This document shows, piece by piece, positions 1 through 11,630 of a stretch of 64,000 nt of DNA. Source of the stretch: Thalassia testudinum (Eukaryota; Streptophyta; Magnoliopsida; Alismatales; Hydrocharitaceae); the NCBI GenBank assembly GCA_037157565.1, contig JAZHRO010000024.1, positions 8,996,501 through 9,060,500 of the forward strand, written 5' to 3'. The notes under the pieces were generated by a model that saw nothing but the letters and a program-made list of their open reading frames with translations, did no database searches and was not told the DNA's origin. Each line of letters starts with the position of its first letter. Position 1 is the first letter of the stretch. The position numbers and the translations under genes are program-made.

Positions 1-342
1 GCGGAGTCCGCCGCCGCCTCCGCCGAGGGGAAGGCCGCCGAGGGCGAGGGGAGGGTCCGCGAGCTCGAGACTCTCCTCAGGGAGGAGCGGGAGAAGGTGA
101 ACCGGGCGGGGGCCGAGTTGCTTGAGGCGCGGAGGGCCGCGGAGGCAGAGCTGAAGGCGCTGAGGGAGACACTGGAGATGGACGCAAAGGCGCGGGATGT
201 GAAGGCCGCCGCGGAGAGCACCAATCCGGGTTTCAGCAGCTGCGGATGCGCCCTCGCGAACCCATGGGTGGCAGCCGCGGCGTCCTCAGGGGCGGTCGCG
301 ACGGTGGCCGCGGCATACCTCCATCTCTCCAGGAGGAGGTGA
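1..342 (+). CDS. 3' end of a coiled-coil, tail-anchored protein (PMD1/PMD2-like)
   Basis: The frame is open from base 1 to a TGA at 340-342, giving 113 C-terminal residues; the start lies upstream of the window. The visible protein is Ala/Glu/Arg-rich and heptad-like (RELETLLREEREKV, then ELLEARRAAEAELKALRETL), as expected of a coiled coil. It ends in a hydrophobic Ala/Val segment (NPWVAAAASSGAVATVAAAY) followed by LHLSRRR. One C-terminal membrane helix with a short basic tail is the layout of tail-anchored proteins. Plant peroxisomal and mitochondrial division factors (PMD1/PMD2) share this plan, and that is the family I suspect, from memory of the architecture only. Third positions are very GC-rich, as in many monocot genes. 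Another tail-anchored coiled-coil protein cannot be excluded. Confidence 0.55.
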   Translation, partial: AESAAASAEGKAAEGEGRVRELETLLREEREKVNRAGAELLEARRAAEAELKALRETLEMDAKARDVKAAAESTNPGFSSCGCALANPWVAAAASSGAVATVAAAYLHLSRRR

Positions 343-349
343 GAGTATT

Positions 350-370
350 GACGACGACGACGACGACGAC
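350..370. repeat. (GAC)7 microsatellite in the 3' UTR
   Basis: Seven GAC trinucleotides start 8 bases after the stop codon of the tail-anchored gene. Confidence 0.9.
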
Positions 371-373
371 GAT

Positions 374-1175
374 ATCTCTTGCTATAGCTTTTGACGGTAG
401 AATTCTCCGAGTTTGGATATGGTTTATGCGTTTGTTGCTTCATTTAGTTTGCTCTATAGAAAGTTAGTCATCTTCTGAGAGGCTCAGTTTGAAGTCTGCC
501 TTAGACAATTGAAGATGTGAGTTTTTGAGTCTGTTTGTTCCGTTTTTGTTGGCTTTTAGCTTGCAAGAAAGAGATTGGTAAGCTTGTCGTAGACAGGTGG
601 GTTGTTGGACCTATTTAGAACGATTTGGAAGAGATGAATTCTATGTTATGTTGTTAAGGAATTTACCTGATTGGTGTTTGTTGGAGTTGTTTGAGTCGAT
701 TTGCTTGTGGTGTATGGCAGTTGGGATTGCTTTCACTGTCTTCTTGATTGGTGAATCTTGTGGTGTACCTGGGTCGATTCTGGATTGGGATTGTTGCTCA
801 TGTAGTCTGCCCTGTGTAGGATAGGTACACCTTGTTTTCCCGCTTTCCGAAGGCGGTTATGTTTGAGTTACTTGATGACACTTGATATGGATATCTAATA
901 ATTCAATCCTTTTACTTTCCCTGTGCCGTAGAAAGCTGCTTATAAATTGCTGGTAGTGGGACACAATTTCTATACTTCGGAGGTTGTTACCCTGCTGTAA
1001 TAGATTAACATAACTGCAACCTCATGGTTGTTGTACGTGTGCAAGTATCAAAATGCTGTAATCACACAGAGGAGCCTTATAATGAGCAATATGAGTCAAC
1101 TGTATATGTACTACACATATGCTAGAAGATCATCGCTGTTTTTTGGAGATGAAATCTTTGGGGCCAACCTGTCGG

Positions 1176-1207
<32 letters not shown>

Positions 1208-2590
1208 CTTCTTTTCTAATATGTGTGATTTGAGAGGCTTCTTTCACTTGCAACAAACTTGTAAAAAATTGTTTAAGAAAATACAGATAATTTGGGAAAT
1301 TTTGAGTCTTCTTTTTCAGTGGTAACAAAGTGAAAGAGACGAGTGGTGTATGCCTTAACAAGTTCCATGCCTCCTGCCCTCCTTGGGCTCCAGACTCTCC
1401 CGAGACAGTTAACGCCTGCCCTTCTGAAGTCCAGACACTTGAAGACTTGGTCAGGTCTTTCCCATCCTTACTCGGGAACTAAAGTGGGGCTTCCAAGATT
1501 TCAAGGCAGGTGAGAGAAGGAAGCCTGGTTGAATAGATGGCTGGTTAGGTAAGGCTGAAAATCTTTAATACTAGTGATCACGTTCTTAACCTTATAAAGA
1601 AGATGCTTTCTTTAGCTGCAGACAAGCTGACATCAATATAATAGAAAGGTCTAAAGAAAGGAAAGAGAAGACTTGATGCCTCAATGCTTTTTTAACCATG
1701 AAAATTGTTACATATTGATCTTTTGGAGGGTGATTGTTAAACTGTGGTGGCAGGCTGGATTTCATCACTGGATGTGATATTCAGTAAAAAACCCAGCATT
1801 CTTTTTGGTTGCCTGATGTGTAATCTGAAGGAAATGTGATGCTGTTACTGACTAGCGATGCTTATGTGCAAAGTCACTCTTCTTGATATTACGCTGCAAA
1901 TTGCTGATTACTTGGCATGCTTTCTGTGGATGTGGCATGGAAATAGATGGCTAGATTTCTATGTGAACTTGCCATAGCCAAGATCTTTCTTGCGAACATT
2001 TCATTTTTGACTTCTCAGGTGTTCTGACCAGATTGTGAAAGACAGGATTAGGAGCATGCTATATGATAGAGAGTTGAGCTACTCTGATTTTCATTTGATA
2101 TGGCCTTTTTTTTTTTTTTTCAAGTGTTCTACCCAGGTAACTTTCAAAAAAAAATATATATAGTGTTCTAACCAGATTGCAGAAAACAGGATTGGGACAT
2201 GTTACTCATTCGAGGGTTGACCTACTTTGATTTTAATCTGATATGGTCAGACCAATTAATCTACTTTTCCCAGTTTCTATTCGGTACGCATATGCTTTGA
2301 ATATAAATTTGATCAGCTTTTCATAGGCTCCACGTTTATTTGGGGCTGCTGACCTACAGTAAGACTGCCTTTTGCTACTTGAGGAGCCTTGGATATTTTG
2401 AATGGTACTTGGTAAGTTTGTTTAGGGATATCCTGGCTGGCTTAAGAAAGAAACTGTTGCTACATATGGTGGCGGGAAGTCCTCTTGTATTACTTAAACA
2501 GTTGTTGCGGAGTTGGTTGGAGAATGGGCCTCTAGGATTAATTGCCAACTGTAGTAGCAACAGTCCTTTGTCAAACTTCTAGTTCTGTAA
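374..2590. other. 3' flank and intergenic DNA, no gene seen
   Basis: This AT-rich stretch has no frame with convincing protein character. It contains a dinucleotide run at 1176-1203 and a T run at 2107-2120. The part nearest 343 should include the 3' UTR of the upstream gene. Confidence 0.5.
1176..1203. repeat. (GT)14 microsatellite
   Basis: An uninterrupted GT dinucleotide run of about 14 units. Confidence 0.95.
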
Positions 2591-2596
2591 GGGTTA

Positions 2597-3054
2597 GTTT
2601 ACCTGGAGGGTTAGAAAAGTGATGTAAAGAAATGTGAAACTAGTGTTAATCCGTAATTATATTTATTTACAGAGTGATGTTAACATCAGTTTGTGTTTAC
2701 TTGAATTGGTGTTAAGTTGTGGTGTTAATCCTTATGATGTTTACTTGATAGTGGTGTTAAGTATATAAAATATAAGAGATGTCAGAGATACGAGTGATGT
2801 ATAATTTTAACACAAGTTTGGCTAACATCAATTTTAATTAGTGTTAGCTAAATCAGTGTTAAAGTGGGTAAACTCAGGTTATTAAATTGGGGGTTAAGTA
2901 GTTAGGTAAATGGATGTTAATCCCTCTTTTGAGGGGTTAACCTCCCAAGGACTAGTTTACTTAGGAGGTTAGTAAAGTGATGTTAAGAAATGTAAAACTA
3001 GTACTAACCTATAATTATGTTTGCTTGCGGAGTGGTATTAACACTAATTTGTGC
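2597..3054. repeat. Direct repeat of about 105 bp, two copies 354 bp apart
   Basis: The blocks 2597-2700 and 2951-3054 align throughout, sharing AAGTGATGT, AAACTAGT and GGAGTGRTRTTAAC-like stretches, with about 80-85% identity by eye. The intervening sequence also repeats GTGTTAA-type motifs. No TG/CA ends or coding frame were found, so I leave it as a repeat. Confidence 0.55.
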
Positions 3055-3055
3055 T

Positions 3056-3350
3056 TGATACCCAATGCAGCCTATCCTTTTCCTGGGATAAATTTTATAA
3101 ATGATGGAATTGAGGGATAAGTGAGGGATTTAAGAGAGGTATGAGTCAAATCATAAGATAAATAAGGGTGTTTTGAGGGATAAGTAAGGACGTTGTCTCA
3201 CAAGATAGGGGGATAAGTTTATCCCACCATCCCCCTCCCCCTCCCCCATGAAATAACTTATATCTCAGGGATATCCCCCTTTTATCCTGGAATAACTTAA
3301 ATCCTGAGATAAAGTTCACCAAATAAGAGATATATGGCTATATCCTGCAA
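3056..3350. mobile_element. Possible MITE-like repeat
   Basis: The segment is full of GGGATAA/TTATCC motifs in both orientations. It begins near TCCTGGGATAAA and ends near ATCCTGAGATAAAGTTC, with TTTATCCTGGA internally. This imperfect inverted symmetry suits a small DNA-transposon derivative, but no clear terminal repeats or target duplication could be fixed. Confidence 0.25.
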
Positions 3351-3594
3351 AACAAACAGTGAGTCTTGTTAGTTAGGATAAGTAGAGGAGGCGTTTGTTC
3401 CAATGATGGTATAAACAGTGGATTGGATGTGATCCATGAATAAACGCATTATAAGTTCAGAGTGTGCGCTGTGAGTTTGGTCAAATGTTTGGATAAGCAA
3501 TGTGTTTGATAAAACTTGAAAACTGGATATGGTTTTATCCCCGCGCTTTCAGATATCTGGTAGAGGTGGGATAACCGGGTGGTTACTCACAAAA

Positions 3595-3730
3595 GCTCCC
3601 TTAGGAATCGTACTGCCAAGAGATGATTAGTTATTTTTCAACATAGTTGCAGTTTTTTTTCTGCTCCCTTAGGAATCGTACTGCCAAGAGATGATTAGTT
3701 ATTTTTCAACATGGTTGCAGTTTTTTTTCT
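3595..3730. repeat. Tandem duplication, 2 x 68 bp, nearly perfect
   Basis: Unit 3595-3662 is repeated at 3663-3730 with a single difference (CATAG versus CATGG). Each unit begins GCTCCCTTAGGAATCG and ends in a T tract plus CT. Confidence 0.95.
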
Positions 3731-6724
3731 GCTTGGTATATACTGCATACCTCTCGCGTCCATGAGCTTTTCAGCAACCTTTAAGTCCAGAAATTGATGC
3801 CTAATTTGCATTCGAGTTGGGCATTTGATTGAACATACTGTATTCAAATTTTATGTGGCGCACCACCATGTAGCAATCACAGAGTCTAGAGGAGATCAAC
3901 CCTAAAAGCACCTGCTCGTTAAATGTTTTTTATCCCTTTTTTTCAACCTCCTTGGGGTTGTCTATTAGAGGTGGGATCCATTACCAATCTTGACATGCCT
4001 TGCCAGGTGGGATCTTATAGTGCATGGTGGGATGATTTCCATCCAAGTGAGCAATGAGTATATTGTTGTCTTTACTTTTACTGCCTGCAGGTAAAAATCC
4101 TTCGCAAGGACAGCTTGTTTCTTTCATTCCTTTTGTTTTCCTCTGCACTGATCCGTTTGGCATTTCCAAATGGTGTGATCCACATTGATATGGATGGGAG
4201 GTCCACTCGATCCTGACATGTTGAAGGGGACGAATGGTTCTCGCATTAGTGGTCGTTGATAGACTCAGTCGTCCCTTTCTTCCCAGATGCAACTTGTCTT
4301 GCTAGGAATTTGTGGGTAGGTCATGCTGGCGTTCCTATTGGGGTCTCCGTAACCATTGATTTGGGATCCAACGGATGGGAGCGGTGGACCCTTTGCCCCA
4401 TGGTGGGTCCAACTCTGCCATCGGTTTGATTGCAACCGGGTCCGCCATATCTGCGATATTACATATTTAGATAGATTCCAGTAAAGATGGCAGATGCGGT
4501 GATGAAACCTCCTCCAACCTTGTGGCTGCTTTTTTTTTTTTTTTATTATTTTTTATATTTTTCGGAACCTTTTTGTCAACTTTATTTTGGAAAGCTAATC
4601 ATGTGGTATGAATGGTGGACGGTGTATCGACATACTGTCACGTCGCTACCCACCATGGAGTTACCCAATCAGGAATTTGCCATCATGACAAACCATTTCT
4701 AATTATTGGTTAATATGCTGAATTACTGTTTGAATGCAATAACAGTAGGGTAGGGCATGCAATCTTTCAGGTTCAACATCAGACTAATTCCCTTGGTTCG
4801 CTAACGGTTCTTTGAATTAAAGTAACGCTCGTCATGTGATGTCCCTGTAAACCTGTTTTTGTATTTTAAAGAATAAAGACTCGACTTAGATCCAATCCAA
4901 AAGGGAGAAGTAGTCAGGGAGGGAGCAGTGTTGGTGGGAGTGGCTCCAAAATTGATCGATGAGGGGTGTGCGTCTTGAAGTCGTTTGTACTAGAGAATAA
5001 AAATTACCTATCATCACTTTCTGACATGCACGAGCTTTGCAATGAGAATGTTTCAGTTTTATCTCCTACTTTTGGACATCTTTCTCGGAGTCTCCACCTT
5101 TTAAAATAACCAAAAAGAGAGAAGCACTCTCTTCTAAACTTGCTCTGACCAATTTTTCCTGAAGTTCAAGGTTACATTCATTCAACACGATGAAATTAGG
5201 GGAAGACATGGTTTGTCTGTTACATACTTGTTGAAGTTTTTTTTACTAAGAACTTGTCTAAACACCATTGTATCAAAAGTGTTCCTTTTTTTTTAAAGTC
5301 AATTTATGTAAATCCTTCGTAACAACATGGAGGGATCTTATGTATTGCCTTATTGGTCCTAAAAAAGGATTGAAAATGATAGGAGGGGGAAGAAGAAGAA
5401 AAGAAAAGAATAAAAATTGGACAGCCATGCATGGATGCTACCACAATTTGATTTCCCTTAATCTTCTTTTTTCCCCTCGTAAAAGGACAATAGATTCACA
5501 GGAGTATACGGTATATGTCCCAAAATCCAACCATTCAGAATTAGTCAATCAAATTGAAATTAAAAGTGTTGATGATGACTTAATTAATGCTAAATAGGAA
5601 TGACCTTAGTGCATGTCCTATTGATCGAATTTCCATCTACGAATCTCTTGGAAACAAGCCTAACAGTTATGCTTTTGCTTATGATAGCAACTAGATAAAT
5701 CAAGGGGCGATTTCAATTATTTATTACTCTTGTAAAAGAAGAAGTCATCTCGATCGATACTAAAAGTACAATGTCAAGTTAAATATACATTTAACTTGCA
5801 CATCAATCACGTATGCTCCCTTTGTCCTCTCATTCTATTTTAAAGAAACATTAAAATAGAATTGTGCATAAGATACGATGAACATTTAAAGATGGTTGAC
5901 GTCTAAATATTTGTACACTAAAATATAAGAGTTTCTCTTCTTTAAAAGATACATATAATTATAGTATTAACCATCAACGTCGAAGTCATATCTCAAAAGT
6001 AAATTTCTTGCGATGTTATTCTAATAAATTACTTTATTTTCTTTTAATATTACAGGTGAAGAATTATATCTATCGAGGAAATGCTTGATAGAAAGGAAAA
6101 ATGTCAATTCTAACTTTAGAAGTGTATAATTTTTTAACAATTGTTATGAAGCCCACATAAAAATGATGAATTTGTGACTGGATTAGACCTTGTTTTATCT
6201 AAATGGATACCACATGAAATATTATTAGCCTCATTTTTAATTTATCATGCACCTTCGATTATAAAAGTAAGAGCAATCGTTTATCCAAGCCTCTTTTCAC
6301 GCTCATCCAAAGCCCACGATCTCCACTATTCGTTCTCTAGATAACGACAACAACAGGGAGTAACTTTTTTTTCTAGATGTATGTCTCATTTCAAATAAAG
6401 AAGAGTGTTGAATTATCCGTTAAACTTAATATGTGTAAACTATTTTCCTAAAACCTTAAAAATAAAAAAATTATTATTATTATTATTATTATTTTATTGA
6501 AAAGATGAAAAATGCTGCCGATGACGATAATCGATCGGAAAGAATTACTTTCTTTTAGTTGCTTGATTTGGGATTTTTTTCCCAATGTATATCCGTCACA
6601 TGAAGTATGAACGTGGTTCAAAAAGCCAAACTTCGCCAACCATTTTTCCAACCAAAACATATTTAAACCATCGGCCCATTCGGGACGCCGTCGCCCAATT
6701 GGCGCGAGCGGATACCTCACCCGG
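3731..6724. other. Intergenic DNA and promoter side of the 6725 gene
   Basis: No supported gene. The sequence is AT-rich, especially 5600-6500, with an (ATT)n run at 6470-6494 (about eight units). From about 6660 the base composition shifts to GC-rich, marking the 5' end of the gene that starts at 6725. Confidence 0.5.
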
Positions 6725-9700
6725 ATGTTGAGGTCGAGCTTCCCCACAATCGCAGCCGCCGCTTCCCCAAGGAGGAGGACCGGATGGACGGCGCCGGATG
6801 GCCCCTCCTCCTCTGCTCCTCCCCTTTCCCCGCGAATCCCTATCCCAAAAGTTAGAAGGTGCAGAGCCCGAAAACCCTCGGCGTCCCTCGACGTCGGATC
6901 AGAGATCGACGGCTCCGATTCCAGAACGGGGGAAGGACTCCGGCTCCAGCTCAATAGGCTCCAAGAGGAAGCAGAGTCCACGAGGTCCAAAGGTAGTTAG
7001 TCATTCAGCTCTTTCGTCAGGGGAAAAAAAAAAAGTGTTGAACCCTAATTTTCAGCAGTTAGATTTCTGGTTTTGATTCTTACATAACTAACTGGTGGCG
7101 TTTTCTCAGTTTTCTCACTGAAGTGACTGTAAGGGTCCGATATTCGGTAGCGTAAACGCATTTCGGCTTTGTTTGGATTGTCATAATGTAATTGGATTGC
7201 ATTCTACGCATCGCGTCATCTGTGAAATTGCAATGTGGTGTTTGGCTTTCAGTGTAATGTATAGTTTTTGTCTCATAGTGTGAATCGATCTTAGACCGAT
7301 TGTAGGCAAAATGTGTCGATAAGGTTTGGTAGATGCGAAATTCGCGTTAGCTTGCAGGGATTTTGATTTTATGTAATCCAGTTGGAGAGGAATGTGTGTT
7401 TCGGGCAACGTGTGCTTCCACTTATGGGTAGTTTGTTTTTGATGATATGGTTAATTGAGTGTGATTTGACCTGAGGGGAATAAATATGAGAATGGAGTTA
7501 AAGGAGTGATAACTTGGGTGCCTATTGGTTGGTGGAATTGAATGAGGAATCGCTATGGATAAGATTAAGTGAGGAAGCATGGCCTTTTCGTGTTTGGGTC
7601 ATGATATGTCACTTCAACGAATTAAGTGAGGAACGAGGGAATTGCCCTGGGTAGAATTGGTTTATTTTGGAATTGAGGGCGAAAAATTGGTATTGGTCAA
7701 TTCCTGAATTATAGGTGCAAATGGGCCCGGGGAATAACATGGTCACTAAGTAGTGCATGATATTCAGTGTTAATAATCAGGATGATGAAATACCACACTA
7801 CTTTTTTTTTAAACAAACCCAAAACATAGGGGCTTGGGTCACCCCTTTTATTAACCTCCCAAAACATCAAGTACAAAAGTCCCCTCTCAAGAGTAATACA
7901 ATGGAACAGAAAATGAAAAATACAAAGAAAAATCAAATCTTCGAACTCTTACTGATGATCAAATGTCAGCTCAATCTGATGAACCTCAAATTACAGATCT
8001 TCAAACTGAAAAGGCAGGAGCTACAGCCCAATGAGACCATCTTGAAGCCTCGTTGATCTCCCCTCTTTTAGCAAACTCGTCACAATTTCTTCAGAAGCAC
8101 AACTTCATCAATCTTCAAAATAACAGCAAATACATCCTTAAAATGACCGCATGAACTTTATGCCAACAATCGACCTTTCATCTGACATCCGCAACCTTCA
8201 AAAGGCCTTCTGAAAAAACAAGCAACCAATTGTGGAAAGGCATCCAAAATCTCCTGGTCCAACATTTCAATAACGAGGACAATTAAGAGAATCAAAAGAA
8301 ACAAGAAGGGGAACTTAGCTTTTGTGTGCATATCCTACCAAGAATATGCACACTTCCCCATCTTCAAGCTATTCTCTAATCCTCAAAAAGCGCTAATCCT
8401 CCCATTCAAAAGTAATTGCTGAAACCCATCTAATGTGCAAACCCAATTGGCAAGTTCCAGACTCCTCTCCAACAACTTCCTCAAATCATATTTAGAAGTG
8501 CACCCAAAACTGAAACAAGGACAGCAATAGCAGCACAAAAGCCCACAAGGTATGGAAAGAAAATAAAGAGGAAAAGAGTTCAAGCTATATAACAAAGATA
8601 AGTACTTAACTCTTGTGTGCATATCCATCATGGATATGCACACTTCAAAATCTTCAAGCTTTGTAGTTCCATAAAAACTCCTCCCGCTATCATCTTCAGT
8701 CATTCCCCCACCAAGCTCTGATCAAACCATCAACTCTTCGATATCTCAAAACTTCAACTCAACCACTGGACGCATCATAAATTGCATAATAGCAAATTAT
8801 CTCCAATCAATTTAAAAGATCAAAATATGTAAGTAAACAGAAAAACAGCAGCAGCAAGGCTTCTTCCCAACTAGGACCAGACTCAAATTCAGGATATTTA
8901 AGAACTAAAGAAAATATAGGAAACTTATCTCTTGTGTGCATACCCTTAAAAAAGGATATGCACGCTTCCCCATCATCAAGTTAAATCCTCAGTTCTCATA
9001 AATCTCATGTTAAATGCAGCATGTCCAATCCCATGAAACTTTGTCCATATTCTTTTAACGATGGAAGTAACAGCAGACAAAACTTCTGACAAAAAAAAAA
9101 GCCTTCTGAAAAAAAAACAAGCAGCCAATTCTGGAAAAAGCATCCAAACTCCTCTGATTTGACATTTCAATAACAATGACAAAATATGAGAATTAAAAGA
9201 GACAAGAAAGGGAACTTAGCTTTTGTGTGCATATCCTACAAAGGATATTCACACTTCCCCATCTTCAAGCTACTCTCTAATCCTCAAAAAGCACTAGTCC
9301 TCCCATTAAAAATAATTTCTGATACCAATCTTATGAACAGACCCAAGTTTGGCATGTTCCGGACTCCCTCCCTCTAACAACTTCCTCAAATCAATATTTA
9401 GAAAATTCACCAAAATCTGAAACCATAACAGCAATAGCAGCACAAAAGCCCGAAGAAATGATGATAGAAAAAAGGCTGCATTTTCGAATTTGGCATTGAA
9501 TTGCAGGCTTTTGATGTTCAGGATACCTTGGATGTTTTACCAGTAATTTTTTCCTTCTTCGTTGATCACCTATATCTTGTGGTAATTTGGTTAGACTAAG
9601 GTGTAATGCGTCTGGTCTGTTTGACTAATCAGCAAATAGTGCAAGGATGAGGCTTATGCGGTTATCGGAGGTTGCTGAGCAGCTGCAGAAACAGGCAGCC

Positions 9701-11630
9701 TCCAAGGTTAAAGCAGGCAAGGAAGATGATGCCAGGGAGCTGCTTTTTCAAAAGAAGAAAATAATGCTTGCTCTGGAGAAGTCAAAGAATCGTATAGAGC
9801 TTCTTGATAAACTGTCAGCAAAACTTAATGAGGTGGTCTTGATATCCTCTGTGTTCTAATCTTTTTGTTTAAACTTTGCCTCAATAAGTGATAGAGGAAC
9901 ATTTCCCCTTTTTTATATATTAAAAAAAAGGTGATAGGGAAATGGGATCCAATGATGATTTCTATAGGGAAAGAACTTAGGTTCACGTTTTTAGGAAATT
10001 TATCTTTTATTAATCTGTTTACCTTATATCCTACGCCACGTTAGAATCCTGTAAGGATTATGACTATGAGTCTCTATATTGCCTACAAACAAGGATTCCC
10101 TCCTTGTATGCTCTGAGTTAGATGCAGAGAGAATAGCAATGCAAACAAGAAGCTTGGTTCAAGAGGACGAATGCTCCCTCATGAGGGGGTTCCTCTCACA
10201 ACAAGTATCACCGTAAGTTTTTTTAATATAGTGATGAGTTTTCCACCAAAGTTTTTTACCCTTCATTCTCCAAGGGGTTTTCCCATGTAAATTCAGTTTT
10301 CTTCGTAACTGCTGCTATTGCTTTCGCTCTTCTGATCTTCTGATCTGATCCATAACGCACACTTAGTCTTTTACTGCCCATAAAGAAGAAGATTGAAGAT
10401 GCCAACTTACCCTAGATGATAAAGGCAAATAAAGAGATGTGGTATGCCAATACTACTATGGTCTCCCCTAGGATGAGCGTAGGATATTGTGTTCTAGCTG
10501 ACCTAATATTTTACTTCAACCTGAACCCTTTCATTTACTGAAACATTCTGTTTACATGTGAAGTTCAAATGCTTCTGCAAGGAGCTACTTTTTGTGGACT
10601 AATAATGTAACTGACCATGTTCAGTGTTACATGTTGATAAATGAATGTATATTCATTGATGAACTTGTAATTTTTTCTTGCTTTACTGGTAGACAGTGAT
10701 GGCATACACAGTCCCATCAATGGCTTAGAAAGTAAAATCATCATGAAAATTAGTGTGACGCATATTCCTGAAAAGAGCTCATTGATATTCGGGCAACTCT
10801 GGTGACAGAAATGGACTCAATATACGCATTCAAGGACTTATAACTCTTTCTTGCTCTCTTGGTAGACAGCCACAGTGATGGCTCCATCATTGACTTATAA
10901 AGTATAATCGTTATGAAAACTGTGTCACGTGTTCCTCAAAAGAGTTCATTGATGCTCAGGCAATTTTGCTGAAGGAAACAGAGCTCATCGGAAATGTCTC
11001 CTCGCAATCCCCGGTCATTGCAATGGACACAGATAGCCCAATTCGCATTGTGCCTCCAAGAATGGTTTATATTGAAGAATCACAAGAAAGTGAAGCTTGT
11101 GAGTCATTTGATCGTGACTCAAGAAGGGTTGACGTCATGGGGCCTCAAAATGGTCAAGCCAACAATTCCATCAGAAACTTGGAGTCCCATGCTGAAGAAA
11201 ATCTGACTGCAGATATCAGAAAGACTGGCATGGACACACTTATTGGCATAACCACCTATAAGGGTTTCTTAAAACATGTGGATGGACAACTAGACGAAAT
11301 CCAAGATGACCTAGTTGCATTTCTGCGACTTTCGAACCTGGGTACAAGAAATGAGCTGAGATCAAAAAGTGAGTACCTCCAAGACATGCAGGGAATTCTC
11401 CATGATATATCCAGTCTCAGGAAAAGGTTAGTTTAGATTTCCAATTTCATGATTTAATTTGAGAATTTAGGTGAGTTCACAAATATTGGTAACTTTGCGC
11501 AATTGGAGTTATGTGTTAAGATTTGGCATTTATTTGTTTTCTTCTTGTCCATTCTACTCATACCAATCAGCTGTTTGTGCAACTCTACAGGATCGAGAGG
11601 ATCATCCAAATGCAAAACGGTGAGACATGA
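6725..11630 (+). CDS. Four-exon gene for an unrecognised 324-residue coiled-coil protein
   Basis: Exons deduced from GT/AG sites and phase are 6725-6992, 9633-9832, 10960-11426 and 11591-11630 (975 nt including TGA). Joins preserve frame: TCC AAA G|CA gives Ser-Lys-Ala, GAG|GCA is in phase 0, and AG|G gives Arg. Exon 1 is GC-rich and encodes a basic Ser/Pro/Arg N terminus that could be a targeting peptide. It ends in an amphipathic stretch (LRLQLNRLQEEAESTRSK) running into exon 2, a highly charged helical segment (AEQLQKQAASKVKAGKEDDA). Exon 3 opens with AILLKETELIGN and carries an acidic linker followed by a conserved-looking tail (GFLKHVDGQLDEIQDDLVAF); the protein ends RIIQMQNGET. The KVKAGKEDDAR region loosely recalls PspA/ESCRT-III-type helices, which is speculation. 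No catalytic motif is seen. The start at 6725 is the first in-frame ATG. Confidence 0.75.
7802..9455 (-). mobile_element. Retroposon-like insertion(s) in intron 1
   Basis: On the minus strand the segment ends at 7802 in an A-rich tail after GGGTTTGTTT, like the 3' end of a LINE or SINE integrated antisense to the gene. Upstream of that tail lies a set of related units. Blocks 8208-8555 and 9100-9452 are near duplicates of about 350 bp. No reverse-transcriptase coding was recognised. The far boundary and target duplication were not resolved. Confidence 0.4.
8324..9254. repeat. Four hairpin-bearing repeat units in intron 1
   Basis: The inverted repeat GTGTGCATATCC / GGATATGCACAC occurs at 8324-8353, 8615-8643, 8934-8965 and 9225-9254, at intervals of 291, 319 and 291 bp. 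The second copy is a perfect 12-bp stem with a 5-nt loop; the others carry 1-3 changes. Each is followed by CTTCCCCATCTTCAAG or a close variant. Confidence 0.8.
10675..10985 (+). repeat. Tandem duplication spanning the intron 2 / exon 3 junction
   Basis: 10675-10805 and 10850-10985 are diverged copies offset by about 173 bp, sharing GGTAGACAG, CAGTGATGG, CATCATGAAAA-like and TCATTGAT stretches. The downstream copy carries the used acceptor (GCTCAG|GCAATTTTG). The upstream copy has ATTCGG|GCAACTCTG, so its acceptor AG has become GG. Confidence 0.75.

Noticed and set aside
4487..5597. Small frames between 4.4 and 5.6 kb
   Set aside because: Low-complexity T-rich or lysine-rich translations with no homology signal and no neighbouring exons in phase.
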